DNA of 64,000 bases from Pseudomonas sp. p1(2021b) (GTDB lineage Bacteria > Pseudomonadota > Gammaproteobacteria > Pseudomonadales > Pseudomonadaceae). The position numbers were made by a program, and so were the translations under genes. How positions within the stretch are numbered: position 1 is the stretch's first letter; every line of letters starts with the position of its first letter. Below, one piece after another: positions 28,692 through 37,505 of this stretch. The stretch spans positions 5,114,501 through 5,178,500 of the forward strand of contig NZ_CP083746.1 in assembly GCF_020151015.1 (NCBI RefSeq), written 5' to 3'. The notes beneath the pieces are model-generated. The model searched no databases. It worked only from the letters and a program-made list of their open reading frames with translations, and was not told the origin of the DNA.

Positions 28692-29630
28692 ATGAAGCGA
28701 TCGATCACAGCGGCCACCTGCGCTGCGTTGTTGAGCGTTGCCAGCGGTACCTGGGCCGCCGAGCCGGCTGCCTGCCAGAACGTGCGCATGGGCTCGGTGA
28801 ACTGGACCGATGTGGTCGCCAGCAGCGCAGTGGCCGAGGCCCTGCTCGACAGCCTGGGCTACAAGGTCAAGCAGACCAGCGCCTCGCAGCAGATCATCCT
28901 CGCCGGCATGGCCGAAAAACGCCTCGACATCTTCCTCGGCTATTGGCAGCCGACCATGCAATCGGTGGCCAAGCCCTACCTGGACAAGCAGCAGATCGAC
29001 GTCATCAGCCCAGCCACCCTGAGCGATGCGCAGTCCACCTATGCTGTTCCCGCCTACGCCTATGACGCAGGCCTGAAGACCTTCGCCGATATCGCCAGAT
29101 TCCGCGACAAGCTGAACAACCGGATCTACCTGATCGAACCGGGCAGCGGCATGAACCGCATCACCCAGCAGATGATCGACCAGGACAAGTTCGGCCTCAA
29201 AGGCTTCCAGGGCGTGGAGTCCAGCGAGGCCGGCATGCTCACGGCGGTGAAGCGCGCCGTCAACCAGCAGAAATGGGTGGTGTTCGCCGGCTGGAAACCA
29301 CACCCGATGAACCTGCAGATCGACATGAAATACCTCTCCGGCAGCGACGATGCATTCGGCCCGAACGAAGGCTCCGCCACGGTCTCGATCATGACCGCCG
29401 CCGGCTACCAGCAGCAGTGCGGCAACGTCGCCAAGCTGCTGCACAACCTACGCTTCACCAGCGAGGGCGTGAGCCAGGTGATGGCGCCCATCCTGGATCG
29501 CACCGCGCCGCTGGAGGCCGCCCGCGCCTGGCTCAAGGCCCATCCTGAGCAGGTATCGACCTGGCTCGCCGGGGTGACCACCTTCGATGGCAAACCTGCC
29601 GACGCGACGCTGGTCGCCAGCCAGCAATGA
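28692..29630 (+). CDS. Quaternary-amine (choline/glycine betaine) ABC transporter substrate-binding protein
   Basis: A 312-residue periplasmic protein with a signal peptide MKRSITAATCAALLSVASGTWA and the OpuAC-type domain: GSVNWTDVVASSAVAEALLD, DIFLGYWQPT, IYLIEPGSGMNRI and WVVFAGWKPHPMNLQIDMKY. The tryptophans and tyrosines resemble the aromatic cage of ChoX-like choline/betaine binders. No permease or ATPase gene is adjacent, so it may work with a distant transporter, as several orphan CbcX-type binding proteins of pseudomonads do. Its stop overlaps the start of the esterase gene (ATGA). Confidence 0.9.
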   Translation: MKRSITAATCAALLSVASGTWAAEPAACQNVRMGSVNWTDVVASSAVAEALLDSLGYKVKQTSASQQIILAGMAEKRLDIFLGYWQPTMQSVAKPYLDKQQIDVISPATLSDAQSTYAVPAYAYDAGLKTFADIARFRDKLNNRIYLIEPGSGMNRITQQMIDQDKFGLKGFQGVESSEAGMLTAVKRAVNQQKWVVFAGWKPHPMNLQIDMKYLSGSDDAFGPNEGSATVSIMTAAGYQQQCGNVAKLLHNLRFTSEGVSQVMAPILDRTAPLEAARAWLKAHPEQVSTWLAGVTTFDGKPADATLVASQQ

Positions 29631-30547
29631 CCCCATCCCCCCTGTCGGCCGGTATGACGGCCTTCATCGAGCGTACCCGCGCCTTCGCCGTGGCGGACTC
29701 GTCGCTCGCCGCTCAACGCGCGGCCTATTCGCGCATGGCCGCGGCCTTCACCCCACCGGCCCCGGCAGGCGTGCAGGTACGCGACCTGAAGCGTGCCCAG
29801 TTGCCACCGTTGCGGTTGTTCTACCCAGCCTGCCCGGCGCCGCCGGGCGGTTGGCCCACCGTGCTGTTCCTGCATGGAGGCGGCTGGATGCTCGGCGGCC
29901 TCGATTCGCACGCGTTCTTCTGTGCAGAACTGGTCACGCGGCAGGGTTTGCTCGTAGTCGCGGTGGATTACCGGCTAGCACCGGAACATCCCTTCCCCGC
30001 CGCACTGGAGGACAGCCTCGCGGCCTGGCGTGCACTGCGTAATGGCCTTGTCGGCGAGCCTGTGGACTGCGCGCGCATGGCAGTGGTCGGCGACAGCGCC
30101 GGTGGCAACCTCGCCGCTGCCCTGTGCCTGGCGTTACGGGATGCCGATGAGCAGCAGCCCTGCGCCCAGGTATTGATCTATCCAGCCCTTGGAGACGGGG
30201 ACACTGCTTCGCGACGCGAATGCGCCGATGCGCCGCTGTTGTCCAGAGAGGACCTGCAGGCGTGCCTGGACGCGTACCTGCCCGAATCCAACCGAAGCTA
30301 CCTGGCATTGCCCTTGCGCGCGCATGACCTGCACGGGCTGGCGCCAGCCATTATCAGCGTCGCCGAGTTCGATCCCCTGCGTGACGATGGACTACTGTAT
30401 GCCGAGCGGCTACGTGGCGACGGGGTGGCTGTGGATTATTTTCCAGGCCATGGGCTGGTGCATGGGTGCTTGCGGGCGAGGGGGTTGCCGGAGGTGCAGC
30501 GCTTGTACGAGGCGTTGTTCGAGGCGCTGGCCAGTAGGATGGCCTAA
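29627..30547 (+). CDS. Alpha/beta hydrolase, hormone-sensitive-lipase-type esterase
   Basis: A 306-residue esterase. The oxyanion motif HGGGWMLGG is near residue 85, the nucleophile elbow GDSAGGNLAAA near 150, and the acid and histidine lie in EFDPLRDDG and GHGLVHGCL. It overlaps the preceding binding-protein gene by four bases (ATGA) and is translationally coupled to it, which suggests action on the same class of substrate, possibly a choline or carnitine ester; that link is inference. Confidence 0.9.
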   Translation: MTPSPLSAGMTAFIERTRAFAVADSSLAAQRAAYSRMAAAFTPPAPAGVQVRDLKRAQLPPLRLFYPACPAPPGGWPTVLFLHGGGWMLGGLDSHAFFCAELVTRQGLLVVAVDYRLAPEHPFPAALEDSLAAWRALRNGLVGEPVDCARMAVVGDSAGGNLAAALCLALRDADEQQPCAQVLIYPALGDGDTASRRECADAPLLSREDLQACLDAYLPESNRSYLALPLRAHDLHGLAPAIISVAEFDPLRDDGLLYAERLRGDGVAVDYFPGHGLVHGCLRARGLPEVQRLYEALFEALASRMA

Positions 30548-30589
30548 CTGTCGGGCGGCCTGGTGTTTATTGGGGCCGCTTTGCGGCCC

Positions 30590-30665
30590 ATCGCGGGACA
30601 AGCCCGCTCCTACAGGGACCTCGCCATCCGCGAGGCTTGCGTGATCCTGTAAGAGCGGGCCGCAC
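30590..30665. repeat. REP pair whose second arm is truncated at the island edge
   Basis: The first arm is intact (TCGCGGGACAAGCCCGCTCC from 30591). The second arm reads CTGTAAGAGCGGGC to 30660 and then departs from the REP sequence, where TTGTCCCGCGA would be expected. This is the last REP seen; none occurs in the following 33 kb. Confidence 0.75.
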
Positions 30666-30686
30666 ATGTTGCTTATTAATAAACTC

Positions 30687-30833
30687 TGTCACAAAACCTC
30701 TGGAAATTCGCGGCCTAGCGGGGAGGTTGATCCTGTGGAAGCGAAATTAAAGGTTGTCACAAAGCATCGCTTTTCAAAAAATCTCGGGGGTTTTCGTTTA
30801 ATAAAGGTTGTCACAACAATAACGGTTGTCACA
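30687..30833 (+). repeat. Four direct repeats with TGTCACA core: probable end of a Tn7-like element
   Basis: TGTCACA occurs in one orientation at 30687, 30755, 30809 and 30827; the last three share a longer core GGTTGTCACA, and most are followed by an A-rich run. The stretch is AT-rich and non-coding, and begins just after the REP breakpoint. Repeated same-orientation transposase-binding sites close to a 5'-TGT terminus are the layout of Tn7-type ends. Candidate terminal TGT trinucleotides lie at 30667 and 30687. The transposase genes are not in the window. Confidence 0.55.
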
Positions 30834-31165
30834 GCAAAGGTTCAGCCGGAGAAAAATCGCAGGGGTACGCCTCGGAAAAAACCCGAAAAAATTATGATGG
30901 TATCTTTTGTGCTTGGAACGGAGACAGTGGAGTTAGAGAATTGAACTGTGCCAGGACGGTTGCGCTAGAGAAAAACTCCCCGGGCGCGTCATTGACCAGC
31001 CAGTCGGTGGGTTGGGCGATGTCATGATGGTCCCGCCTGTGGCGGAGGCGCGTAAGCAACACGTTCTGTGAACGGGGTGTCCCGCACGGCCCGAAATACC
31101 GCAGCAGAAATGGAGCACTTTGTGATGAAAGCGAAGGCCTGATGGCTTCCGCATTTCCTCTCAGA
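30834..31165. other. Non-coding stretch between island end and ars operon
   Basis: AT-rich up to about 30930, then ordinary composition. Short open frames exist on the minus strand but none has a Shine-Dalgarno site or recognisable motif. An imperfect hairpin about 31120-31150, just past the arsJ stop, could end the ars transcript. I see no supported gene. Confidence 0.5.
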
Positions 31166-32407
31166 TCAGTGCGTCTGCTGTGCCATTTCAGTGTGCCTGG
31201 GCAGAGCAATCGAGATGAGTGCAGCGACCAATACGAAGACGCTGGAAACCCACAAGCAAGCCTCCAACCCATAGGCCTGAAACACCCAACCTGACAGCAG
31301 TGTGCCGACCAAACGACCGAGGGCGTTGGACATGTAGTAGAAGCCTACATCCAGGGAGACGCCATCTTCCTTGGCATAACTGACGATCAGGTAGCTGTGC
31401 AGCGATGAGTTCACGGCGAACAGCACACCGAACAGCATCAACCCACCGAGCAAGACTACCTTTGCCGACCAGCCTGCCGACAGGCCCACGGCAATGAGCG
31501 CAGGCAGTCCGGCCAGAGCGATTGCCCAGATGAAGGCTGCTCGGCCATCGGGTACATGACCACGCCTCTTGCCGGTGATATGGGGGGCAAACGACTGGAC
31601 GATGCCATAGCCGATTACCCAGACGGCCAAGAAACCGCCGACCAGCCAGAAGTCCCAGCCAAACGCAGAGCTCAGGTACACCGGTAGTGCCACGACGAAC
31701 CAGATATCCCGCGCACCGAACAAAACCAGCCGTGCGGCCGAGAGGATGTTGATGGCCCGGCTCTTGGACAGCATGTCGCGGAACTTCGGTTTGGCCTTGG
31801 CCTTGCCCAAGTCCTTTTTCAGCAGCATCAGACTACCGATCCAGATCAGGGCCAGCACCGCCGCCATGGCCAGCACCGCCTGGGTGAAACCGAGCAACGC
31901 GAGCAATGCTCCCCCGAGGAAAAAACCCACGCCTTTGAGAGCGTTCTTCGAGCCCGTCAGGATGGCCACCCATTTGTAGAGGATGCCTTGCTGGCTGTCC
32001 GGCACCAGGAGCTTGATGGAGCTCTTGGCGCTCATTTTGTTCAGGTCCTTGGCGATGCCGGAGAGCGCCTGGGCCGCCATCACCCACGGCACCGTCAGCG
32101 AGGCTGCTGGTACCGTGAGCATCAGCAGGGCGAAGACCTGCATGCCAAGGCCGATGTTCATGGTGCGGTTGAGCCCCAGGCGGGCGCCGAGGTAGCCGCC
32201 CACGAGGTTAGTGATCACGCCGAACACTTCGTAGAACAGGAACAGCGCCGCGATCTGCAGCGGCGTGTAGCCCAGCGAATGGAAGTGCAGTACCACCAGC
32301 ATGCGCAAAGCGCCGTCGGTAAGGGTGAAGGCCCAGTAATTGCCGGTAACCAGCAGGTACTGACGCACTTCCGCAGACAGGGCTGACAACGCCTTCATGA
32401 TCGCCAT
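31166..32407 (-). CDS. arsJ: Organoarsenical efflux MFS transporter ArsJ
   Basis: A 413-residue major facilitator with 11-12 transmembrane helices. Family blocks include QYLLVTGNYWAFTLTDGALR, EVFGVITNLVGGYLGARLGL and SGIAKDLNKMSAKSSIKLLV. ArsJ exports 1-arseno-3-phosphoglycerate, made from arsenate by the partner GAPDH, so the pair removes arsenate without reduction. It starts at the base after the gap stop (TAAATG); an in-frame Met three codons on is an alternative start. It is the last gene of the operon. Confidence 0.92.
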   Translation of the reverse strand: MAIMKALSALSAEVRQYLLVTGNYWAFTLTDGALRMLVVLHFHSLGYTPLQIAALFLFYEVFGVITNLVGGYLGARLGLNRTMNIGLGMQVFALLMLTVPAASLTVPWVMAAQALSGIAKDLNKMSAKSSIKLLVPDSQQGILYKWVAILTGSKNALKGVGFFLGGALLALLGFTQAVLAMAAVLALIWIGSLMLLKKDLGKAKAKPKFRDMLSKSRAINILSAARLVLFGARDIWFVVALPVYLSSAFGWDFWLVGGFLAVWVIGYGIVQSFAPHITGKRRGHVPDGRAAFIWAIALAGLPALIAVGLSAGWSAKVVLLGGLMLFGVLFAVNSSLHSYLIVSYAKEDGVSLDVGFYYMSNALGRLVGTLLSGWVFQAYGLEACLWVSSVFVLVAALISIALPRHTEMAQQTH

Positions 32408-33412
32408 TTACTCCGCTGCGCCGACCAGGCGTGCTAGTTCAACCGCACGGTTGGCGTAGCCCCACTCGTTGTCGTACCAGGCGTAGATCTTCACTTGGGT
32501 ACCGTTGACTACGAGGGTGGACAGCGCATCGATGATCGAGGACCGCGGATCGGTGCGGTAGTCGATGGACACCAAGGGGCGTTCTTCGTAGCCCAGGATG
32601 TCCTTCAGCGGTCCTTCGGTTGCGGCTTTCAGCAGCGCGTTGACCTCTTCAGCCGTTGTCTCACGTTCCACTTCGAACACGCAGTCGGTCAGCGAGGCGT
32701 TGGCCAGTGGTACACGTACGGCGTGACCATTCAGCTTGCCGCGTAGCTCGGGGAAGATCTCGGCGATTGCGGTGGCAGATCCCGTGGTGGTCGGGATCAG
32801 GCTCATGCCCGAGGCTCGGGCGCGACGCAGGTCCTTGTGCGGTGTATCCAGAATGCTCTGGGTATTGGTGAGGTCGTGAATGGTGGTGATCGAGCCGTGG
32901 CGTATGCCCAGGTTCTCGTGAATCACCTTGACCACCGGGGCCAGGCAGTTAGTGGTGCAGGAAGCGGCGGTGACGATACGATGCTGCGCCGGGTCGAATA
33001 GGTGCTGGTTGACGCCCATCACCACGTTCAGTGCGCCTTTCTCCTTCACTGGAGCGCAGACGACCACACGTTTGACGCCTTGATCCAGGTAGGCCTGGAG
33101 TACGGCTACCGACTTCATCTTGCCGCTGGCCTCGATGACCAAGTCACAGCCCGACCAGTCGGTGTCCGCGATGGTCTTGTTGGCGGTGACCTTGATGCGC
33201 TTGCCCTCGATCACTACCGCGTCGCCCTCTGCGCGGGCTTCACGGTGCCAGCGTCCGTGGATCGAATCGAAGTTGATCAGATGGGCATGGGTCTCGGCGT
33301 CACCGGCCGGGTCATTGATCTGCACAAACTCGAATTCCGGCCAGTCCCAGGAGGCGCGAAGCGCCAAGCGACCAATACGGCCAAACCCATTGATACCTAC
33401 TTTGATAGCCAT
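32408..33412 (-). CDS. ArsJ-associated glyceraldehyde-3-phosphate dehydrogenase
   Basis: A 334-residue GAPDH. It begins [20 protein letters not shown] (NAD loop) and has the catalytic [11 protein letters not shown] cysteine, [20 protein letters not shown] and [11 protein letters not shown]. In ars operons this paralogue uses arsenate in place of phosphate to make 1-arseno-3-phosphoglycerate for ArsJ. Position directly upstream of arsJ supports this over a glycolytic role. It follows the phosphatase gene by 32 bases. Confidence 0.93.
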   Translation of the reverse strand: MAIKVGINGFGRIGRLALRASWDWPEFEFVQINDPAGDAETHAHLINFDSIHGRWHREARAEGDAVVIEGKRIKVTANKTIADTDWSGCDLVIEASGKMKSVAVLQAYLDQGVKRVVVCAPVKEKGALNVVMGVNQHLFDPAQHRIVTAASCTTNCLAPVVKVIHENLGIRHGSITTIHDLTNTQSILDTPHKDLRRARASGMSLIPTTTGSATAIAEIFPELRGKLNGHAVRVPLANASLTDCVFEVERETTAEEVNALLKAATEGPLKDILGYEERPLVSIDYRTDPRSSIIDALSTLVVNGTQVKIYAWYDNEWGYANRAVELARLVGAAE

Positions 33413-33444
33413 GTTCTTTTTCTCGAATCGCGATTAGCGAAAGG

Positions 33445-33948
33445 TCAGAGGGTGTCGCTGAACTGGTTGATATACCCAACGTGCGCAGGGTTCTGGATCG
33501 CACGTGGACGCAGGGCCTGGACCTGGGAAACAGCTTCCTGCACAGGGATGCCGCACTCGATCATCAGGCGGGCGGCAAACAGGCCGGTGCGGCCAGAGCC
33601 GCCCTTGCAGTGAATGGCGATCGTCTTACCGGTCATCACCAGCTCTTTCAGGCGTTCCCGGTGAGCCTTCCAGGCGGCCGCAAACGGCTCACCGGGCGCT
33701 TCGTCATCCTCGACCGGCAGGTGGAACCATTCGAGGCCCAGCAGTTGGCACTCCTCGGGAAGCAGATCGATCTCGTTCTGCAGCAGTTCTTCACTCGGCA
33801 TCAGGGTTACCAGCGCGCTTGCGCCGGCATCGTGCAACGTTGCCAGAGCCTGAGATACCGATGTCTCCTTGGTACCTGGGCACGGAGTGAAGATCAGCTG
33901 GCCGACCAGTTCGGAATTAGCCAACACTGAATACGGGTGCAATTGCAT
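33445..33948 (-). CDS. CX5R protein phosphatase (CDKN3/dual-specificity type) in the ars operon
   Basis: A 167-residue cysteine phosphatase. The P-loop is IAIHCKGGSGRTGLFAARLM, a CX5R site at about residues 112-118, and the general acid is probably an Asp of PVEDDEAPGE. It resembles the cyclin-dependent-kinase-inhibitor-3-like phosphatases that occur in ars operons. Its role is not established; dephosphorylating a sugar- or arseno-phosphate intermediate, or a regulatory protein, are both possible. I chose ATG 33948, ten bases after GAGG; a GTG two codons earlier is alternative. It lies between arsH and gap with short spacings, so it is co-transcribed. Confidence 0.85.
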   Translation of the reverse strand: MQLHPYSVLANSELVGQLIFTPCPGTKETSVSQALATLHDAGASALVTLMPSEELLQNEIDLLPEECQLLGLEWFHLPVEDDEAPGEPFAAAWKAHRERLKELVMTGKTIAIHCKGGSGRTGLFAARLMIECGIPVQEAVSQVQALRPRAIQNPAHVGYINQFSDTL

Positions 33949-33960
33949 GCTCACAAAGCC

Positions 33961-34677
33961 TCAAATGGATCGTTGATTGACACGCTTGGATAGTTCTTCA
34001 GCCGACTCTTTACGTTCGGAGTAGCGATCGACCAGGTAGTCGGAGCGATCACGAAGCAGCAGGGTGAACTTCACCAGCTCCTCCATTACGTCGACAACAC
34101 GGTCGTAGTACGAAGAGGGTTTCATGCGACCCGCCTCGTCGAATTCCAGATAGGCCTTCGGCACGGACGACTGGTTAGGGATGGTGAACATGCGCATCCA
34201 GCGGCCGAGGACGCGCAGCTGGTTGACCACGTTGAAAGACTGCGAGCCGCCGCAGACCTGCATCACCGCGAGGGTTTTGCCTTGAGTGGGGCGCACGGCG
34301 CCCATGCTCAGTGGAATCCAGTCGATCTGCGACTTGAACACGCCAGTCATCGCGCCGTGGCGCTCTGGCGAGCACCAGACCATGCCTTCCGACCACAGCA
34401 CCAGGTCGCGCAGCTCCTTGACTATGGGGTGGTCATCGGGCACGTCATCCGCCAGTGGCAGCCCGGTCGGATTGAAGATCCGCGTCTCGGCACCGAAGTG
34501 CTCCAGCAGGCGTGCCGCTTCTTCCGTCAGCAGGCGGCTGAACGAGCGTTCGCGGGTCGATCCGTACAGCAGCAGGATGCGAGGGTTATGGGTGGACTTT
34601 TGCTCGACTGCCAGTTTGTCTGCTGTCGGCAGGTCGACCAGATCGTTGTCGATATTCGGGATATGGTGTTCGGTCAT
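33961..34677 (-). CDS. arsH: Organoarsenical oxidase / NADPH-dependent FMN reductase ArsH
   Basis: A 238-residue flavoprotein that oxidises trivalent methyl- and aryl-arsenicals to less toxic pentavalent forms. The flavodoxin-like FMN site reads [15 protein letters not shown], followed by [20 protein letters not shown] and the family block [20 protein letters not shown]. Length and motifs are typical of ArsH. It starts three bases after the acr3 stop and is translationally linked with it. Confidence 0.95.
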   Translation of the reverse strand: MTEHHIPNIDNDLVDLPTADKLAVEQKSTHNPRILLLYGSTRERSFSRLLTEEAARLLEHFGAETRIFNPTGLPLADDVPDDHPIVKELRDLVLWSEGMVWCSPERHGAMTGVFKSQIDWIPLSMGAVRPTQGKTLAVMQVCGGSQSFNVVNQLRVLGRWMRMFTIPNQSSVPKAYLEFDEAGRMKPSSYYDRVVDVMEELVKFTLLLRDRSDYLVDRYSERKESAEELSKRVNQRSI

Positions 34678-34680
34678 GAT

Positions 34681-35742
34681 TTACTCCTGAGTCAAGGCGC
34701 CAGATGGCTGATCGAACCAGCGGCGCTTGAGCCACAAGGCCACGCCCACCAGGGAGATCAGTACCGGCACTTCCACCAAGGGCCCGATGACGGTGGCAAA
34801 CGCGACCGGCGAGGCAAGGCCGAAGGTGGCGATGGCCACGGCAATGGCCAGTTCGAAATTGTTGCTCGCTGCAGTGAACGCCAGCGCCGTGGTACGTGGG
34901 TAGTCAGCTTCCAACAGCTTGCCCATCCAGAAGCTGATGAAGAACATCACCACGAAGTAGATGGTCAGCGGGATAGCGATGCGCAGCACATCCAGCGGCA
35001 GTTGCAGCACCATGTCGCCTTTCAGGCTGAACATGGCGACGATGGTCAGCAGCAACGCCACAAGGGTCAGCGGGCTGATCTTCGGGATGAATCGCTCCTG
35101 GTACCAGGTCTCGCCCTTGCTGCTGATCAGGATCTTGCGGGTCAGGAAACCAGCCAGGAACGGGATGCCCAGGTAGATCAGCACCGATTGGGCGATATCG
35201 AGGAAGCTGGTCTCAATGACGCTACCTTCAAGGCCAAACAGCGGCGGCAACAGCCCCAGGAAGATCCAGGCGTACACGCTAAAGAACAGGATCTGGAAAA
35301 TGCTGTTGAAGGCGACCAGACCCGCCACGTACTGGTTGTTGCCACCGGCGATCTGGTTCCACACCAGCACCATGGCGATGCAGCGTGCCAAGCCGATGAG
35401 GATCAGGCCGGTCATGTACTCAGGCTTGTCGGAAAGGAAGACAACGGCCAGCCCGAACATCAGGACCGGGCCGATCACCCAGTTCTGGATCAGCGACAGG
35501 GCAAGGATGCGCTTGTCCTTGAATACCTGTGGCAACTCCTCGTATTTCACCTTCGCCAGAGGTGGGTACATCATTACGATGAGGCCAATGGCGATGGGGA
35601 TGTTTGTCGAGCCTACCGACAGGCTATTCAGCCACGCAGGCAATCCCTGGAACAGGCTGCCCAGACCAATGCCCAGGCCCATGGCCAGAAAGATCCACAC
35701 CGTCAGGTAGCGGTCTAGAAAGGAAAGTCGGCTTTTGCTCAT
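34681..35742 (-). CDS. acr3: Arsenite efflux transporter Acr3
   Basis: A 353-residue inner-membrane arsenite exporter of the Acr3 (BART) family with ten helices, not the ArsB family. It begins [20 protein letters not shown], has the essential cysteine block [20 protein letters not shown] and the pump motif [20 protein letters not shown]. It removes arsenite produced by the ArsC proteins. It starts 18 bases after arsC. Confidence 0.95.
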   Translation of the reverse strand: MSKSRLSFLDRYLTVWIFLAMGLGIGLGSLFQGLPAWLNSLSVGSTNIPIAIGLIVMMYPPLAKVKYEELPQVFKDKRILALSLIQNWVIGPVLMFGLAVVFLSDKPEYMTGLILIGLARCIAMVLVWNQIAGGNNQYVAGLVAFNSIFQILFFSVYAWIFLGLLPPLFGLEGSVIETSFLDIAQSVLIYLGIPFLAGFLTRKILISSKGETWYQERFIPKISPLTLVALLLTIVAMFSLKGDMVLQLPLDVLRIAIPLTIYFVVMFFISFWMGKLLEADYPRTTALAFTAASNNFELAIAVAIATFGLASPVAFATVIGPLVEVPVLISLVGVALWLKRRWFDQPSGALTQE

Positions 35743-35760
35743 GGTGGATCTCCCTAAACG

Positions 35761-36231
35761 TCAGAGCGTTCCGATACGGGCCAGCTCGGCCTTAAGCTGG
35801 GCGGCATCCAATTGTTCGAAAGGCAGCGCGAGGAATGCATTGAGGCGTCGTTTGATCTGCTCAAGCGTGACGTCGAACGCTGCGTCCAGTTCGGCGGTGT
35901 TGCCCTGCTGGTCAGAAGGGTCAGAAAGCCCCCAGTGGGCTTTCACTGCTGGTCCGAAGAACACGGGGCAGGCTTCGCCAGCGGCCTTGTCGCAGACGGT
36001 GATGACAAAGTCCGGTGCCAGCTCGGCATGCGCGTCACTTGACTTGCTGCTGAGGCCCTCGGTGGAGATACCAGCACGCTGCAGCGCGGTGATGGACAGC
36101 GGGTGCACATCACCCTTTGGCTGGCTGCCGGCGCTGTAGGCCTTCATGCCGGCCGGGGCCAGATGATTGAAAACAGCCTCGGAGAGGATGCTGCGGCAGC
36201 TATTGGCGGTGCAGAGGAACAGAACTTTCAT
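35761..36231 (-). CDS. arsC: Arsenate reductase ArsC (LMW-phosphatase fold)
   Basis: A 156-residue arsenate reductase. The CX5R loop CTANSCR is at residues 7-13, and further cysteines occur at 80 and 88 (TVCDKAAGEACP), the spacing of the Cys10-Cys82-Cys89 relay of thioredoxin-coupled ArsC. It reduces arsenate to arsenite for Acr3. ATG 36231 (MKVLFLCTAN) matches the family; the longer frame upstream has no homology. It follows arsR by 19 bases. Confidence 0.94.
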   Translation of the reverse strand: MKVLFLCTANSCRSILSEAVFNHLAPAGMKAYSAGSQPKGDVHPLSITALQRAGISTEGLSSKSSDAHAELAPDFVITVCDKAAGEACPVFFGPAVKAHWGLSDPSDQQGNTAELDAAFDVTLEQIKRRLNAFLALPFEQLDAAQLKAELARIGTL

Positions 36232-36250
36232 CGGTTTTTCTCGGCAATGA

Positions 36251-36607
36251 TCAGCAGCAGGAGGCGACGCGTTGAGGGCGGTCACCCATTGTGTCCAGTC
36301 GTTTAGTGCTAGCACTCAGCCATTCGCGGTTGGCCTCCAGCGTCGTCGCCAGGACCTCACGTACCCAGCCGGGAAGCGATGGATGCAGGCGGTAATAAAC
36401 CCACTGGCCCTGACGCCGGTCTTCCAGCAGGTCACACGTGCGCAGTTGCGCCAGGTGGCGGGAAACCTTGGGCTGGCTTTCTTCCAGCGCGCAGGTCAGT
36501 TCACAGACGCAGAGTTCTTCCTCGCGAGAGATCAGCAGCATCATCCGAATGCGGTTCTCGTCGGCGAGGCATTTGAAAACCTTGGTAGGTGTCAGCGAGT
36601 CAGTCAT
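36251..36607 (-). CDS. arsR: Arsenite-responsive repressor ArsR
   Basis: A 118-residue ArsR/SmtB winged-helix repressor. The DNA-binding helix region contains the metalloid site ELCVCELTC (Cys33, Cys35, Cys39), close to the ELCVCDLC motif of the classical ArsR, and EESQPKVSRHLAQLRTCDLL. A terminal CysCys pair is present. It lies eight bases after the second arsC and leads arsC-acr3-arsH. It probably represses the whole operon, perhaps at the repeats near 37055-37080. Confidence 0.94.
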   Translation of the reverse strand: MTDSLTPTKVFKCLADENRIRMMLLISREEELCVCELTCALEESQPKVSRHLAQLRTCDLLEDRRQGQWVYYRLHPSLPGWVREVLATTLEANREWLSASTKRLDTMGDRPQRVASCC

Positions 36608-36615
36608 AGCAATTC

Positions 36616-37029
36616 TCAGTGTTTAGTTTTCACGAGGACGAACATTTTGATGCGCTCATGAATCTCATGAAGCGTGCGTCGGAAGGCATCGTGTTGGTCA
36701 CTGGTAACAGGGTCTTCGAAGTTCCACGCCAGAACCTCGCCGAGGGCAGGCAAAGTAAGGCACTCATGGGCTGCCTTGTCGCAGAGCGTAATCAAGTAGT
36801 CGAACCGTTCCCCTGCAAACTCGTCGATGGACTTGCTGCGTAGAGCCTTGGTATCGATATCGAGATATTCGAGGGCGTCATAGGTGCGCGGATCGACTTG
36901 GCCAGGCTGGGTACCTGCGCTAAAAACTTCGAAATGCACAGGGTCTGTGTGCCGGAGCAAAGCTTCGGCGAGCTGGGAGCGAGCGGCGTTTGCGGTGCAA
37001 ACAAACAGAACGCGGGTCTTGCCAGTCAT
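36616..37029 (-). CDS. LMW protein tyrosine phosphatase / arsenate reductase, first gene of the ars operon
   Basis: A 137-residue LMW-phosphatase-fold protein with P-loop VCTANAAR, then FSAGTQPGQVDP and FDYLITLCDKAAHECLTLPA. It is a second arsenate reductase-like gene, distinct from ArsC at 35761 (different loop and length), closer to the group that relies on glutathione/glutaredoxin or has only phosphatase activity. ATG 37029 was chosen by homology; the frame continues upstream without it. It is divergent from arsR2 and begins the eight-gene transcript. Confidence 0.85.
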   Translation of the reverse strand: MTGKTRVLFVCTANAARSQLAEALLRHTDPVHFEVFSAGTQPGQVDPRTYDALEYLDIDTKALRSKSIDEFAGERFDYLITLCDKAAHECLTLPALGEVLAWNFEDPVTSDQHDAFRRTLHEIHERIKMFVLVKTKH

Positions 37030-37054
37030 CACTTGGTACCCTGAGTGTATATGG

Positions 37055-37080
37055 TTTTTCGAATATACGCTTTTTCGAAT
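37055..37080. promoter_or_regulatory. Direct repeats upstream of the ars operon (possible ArsR operator)
   Basis: TTTTTCGAAT occurs at 37055 and 37071 in the same orientation, 26-51 bases before the first gene of the minus-strand operon. TTCGAA-containing elements are common in ArsR operators, so this is a candidate site for the classical ArsR. Confidence 0.4.
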
Positions 37081-37113
37081 GTGTCGCAACCCCTCGATGA
37101 TGGGTGGCTTTAC

Positions 37114-37133
37114 ATGTGCGCGTTCATGCACAT
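37114..37133. promoter_or_regulatory. Operator candidate for the second ArsR (site 1)
   Basis: ATGTGC-N8-GCACAT, eleven bases before the arsR2 ATG. The N8 spacer GCGTTCAT resembles the reversed spacer of site 2 at 37506, so both look like the same operator in opposite orientation. Confidence 0.6.
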
Positions 37134-37144
37134 ATATTGGCTGC

Positions 37145-37483
37145 ATGACGACCAACCAAAATCTCCGTGCTCAAGCCATCGAAGCCGCCATCGAGTCGCT
37201 AGACGAGACCTTCTTCAAAGCGCTTTGCGAGCCTTCCAGAGTCGCGGTTTTCAAGCGCGTACTTTTGCTCGGCCGGGCGGATGTCGGCGAAATCGCCAAA
37301 GAGCTGCCACAGGAGCGCTCGGTGATCTCCAGGCACCTGCAGGTATTGCATGACGCCAAGATCGTGAAGGCCACCAAGGTGGGTCGGCAGGTGTTCTATG
37401 AAGTAAATGGTGGGTCGATCGTCGAGCGACTGGAGGGCCTGCTCCAGCGAACCAAAGGTCTAGTATCGATCTGCTGTCCGTAG
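37145..37483 (+). CDS. Second ArsR-family regulator, different cysteine layout
   Basis: A 112-residue ArsR/SmtB repressor with the helix pair LPQERSVISRHLQVLHDAKI. It lacks the CVC motif of the DNA-binding helix and has cysteines at 28, 110 and 111 (C-terminal SICCP), so metalloid binding would use a different site. It is divergent from the long ars operon and just upstream of the arsO remnant, with matching palindromes before both itself and arsO. The inducer is probably arsenite or an organoarsenical; not provable here. Confidence 0.87.
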   Translation: MTTNQNLRAQAIEAAIESLDETFFKALCEPSRVAVFKRVLLLGRADVGEIAKELPQERSVISRHLQVLHDAKIVKATKVGRQVFYEVNGGSIVERLEGLLQRTKGLVSICCP

Positions 37484-37505
37484 TCCGGCCTTTTTTTGCC
37501 TTTAG

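Noticed and set aside
30687..30833. Tn402/Tn5053 (TniA) type end
   Set aside because: The repeats do not fit the TGTC-TTTTCAGAAG terminal pattern; a Tn7-like end with spaced same-strand repeats fits better.
30892..31272. A 126-codon minus-strand frame at the start of the island, overlapping arsJ
   Set aside because: No Shine-Dalgarno, no motif, and half of it overlaps arsJ in another frame.
34282..35718. A 478-codon His/Gln-rich open frame opposite arsH and acr3
   Set aside because: Composition is typical of the antisense of membrane-protein codons; acr3 is certain on the other strand.
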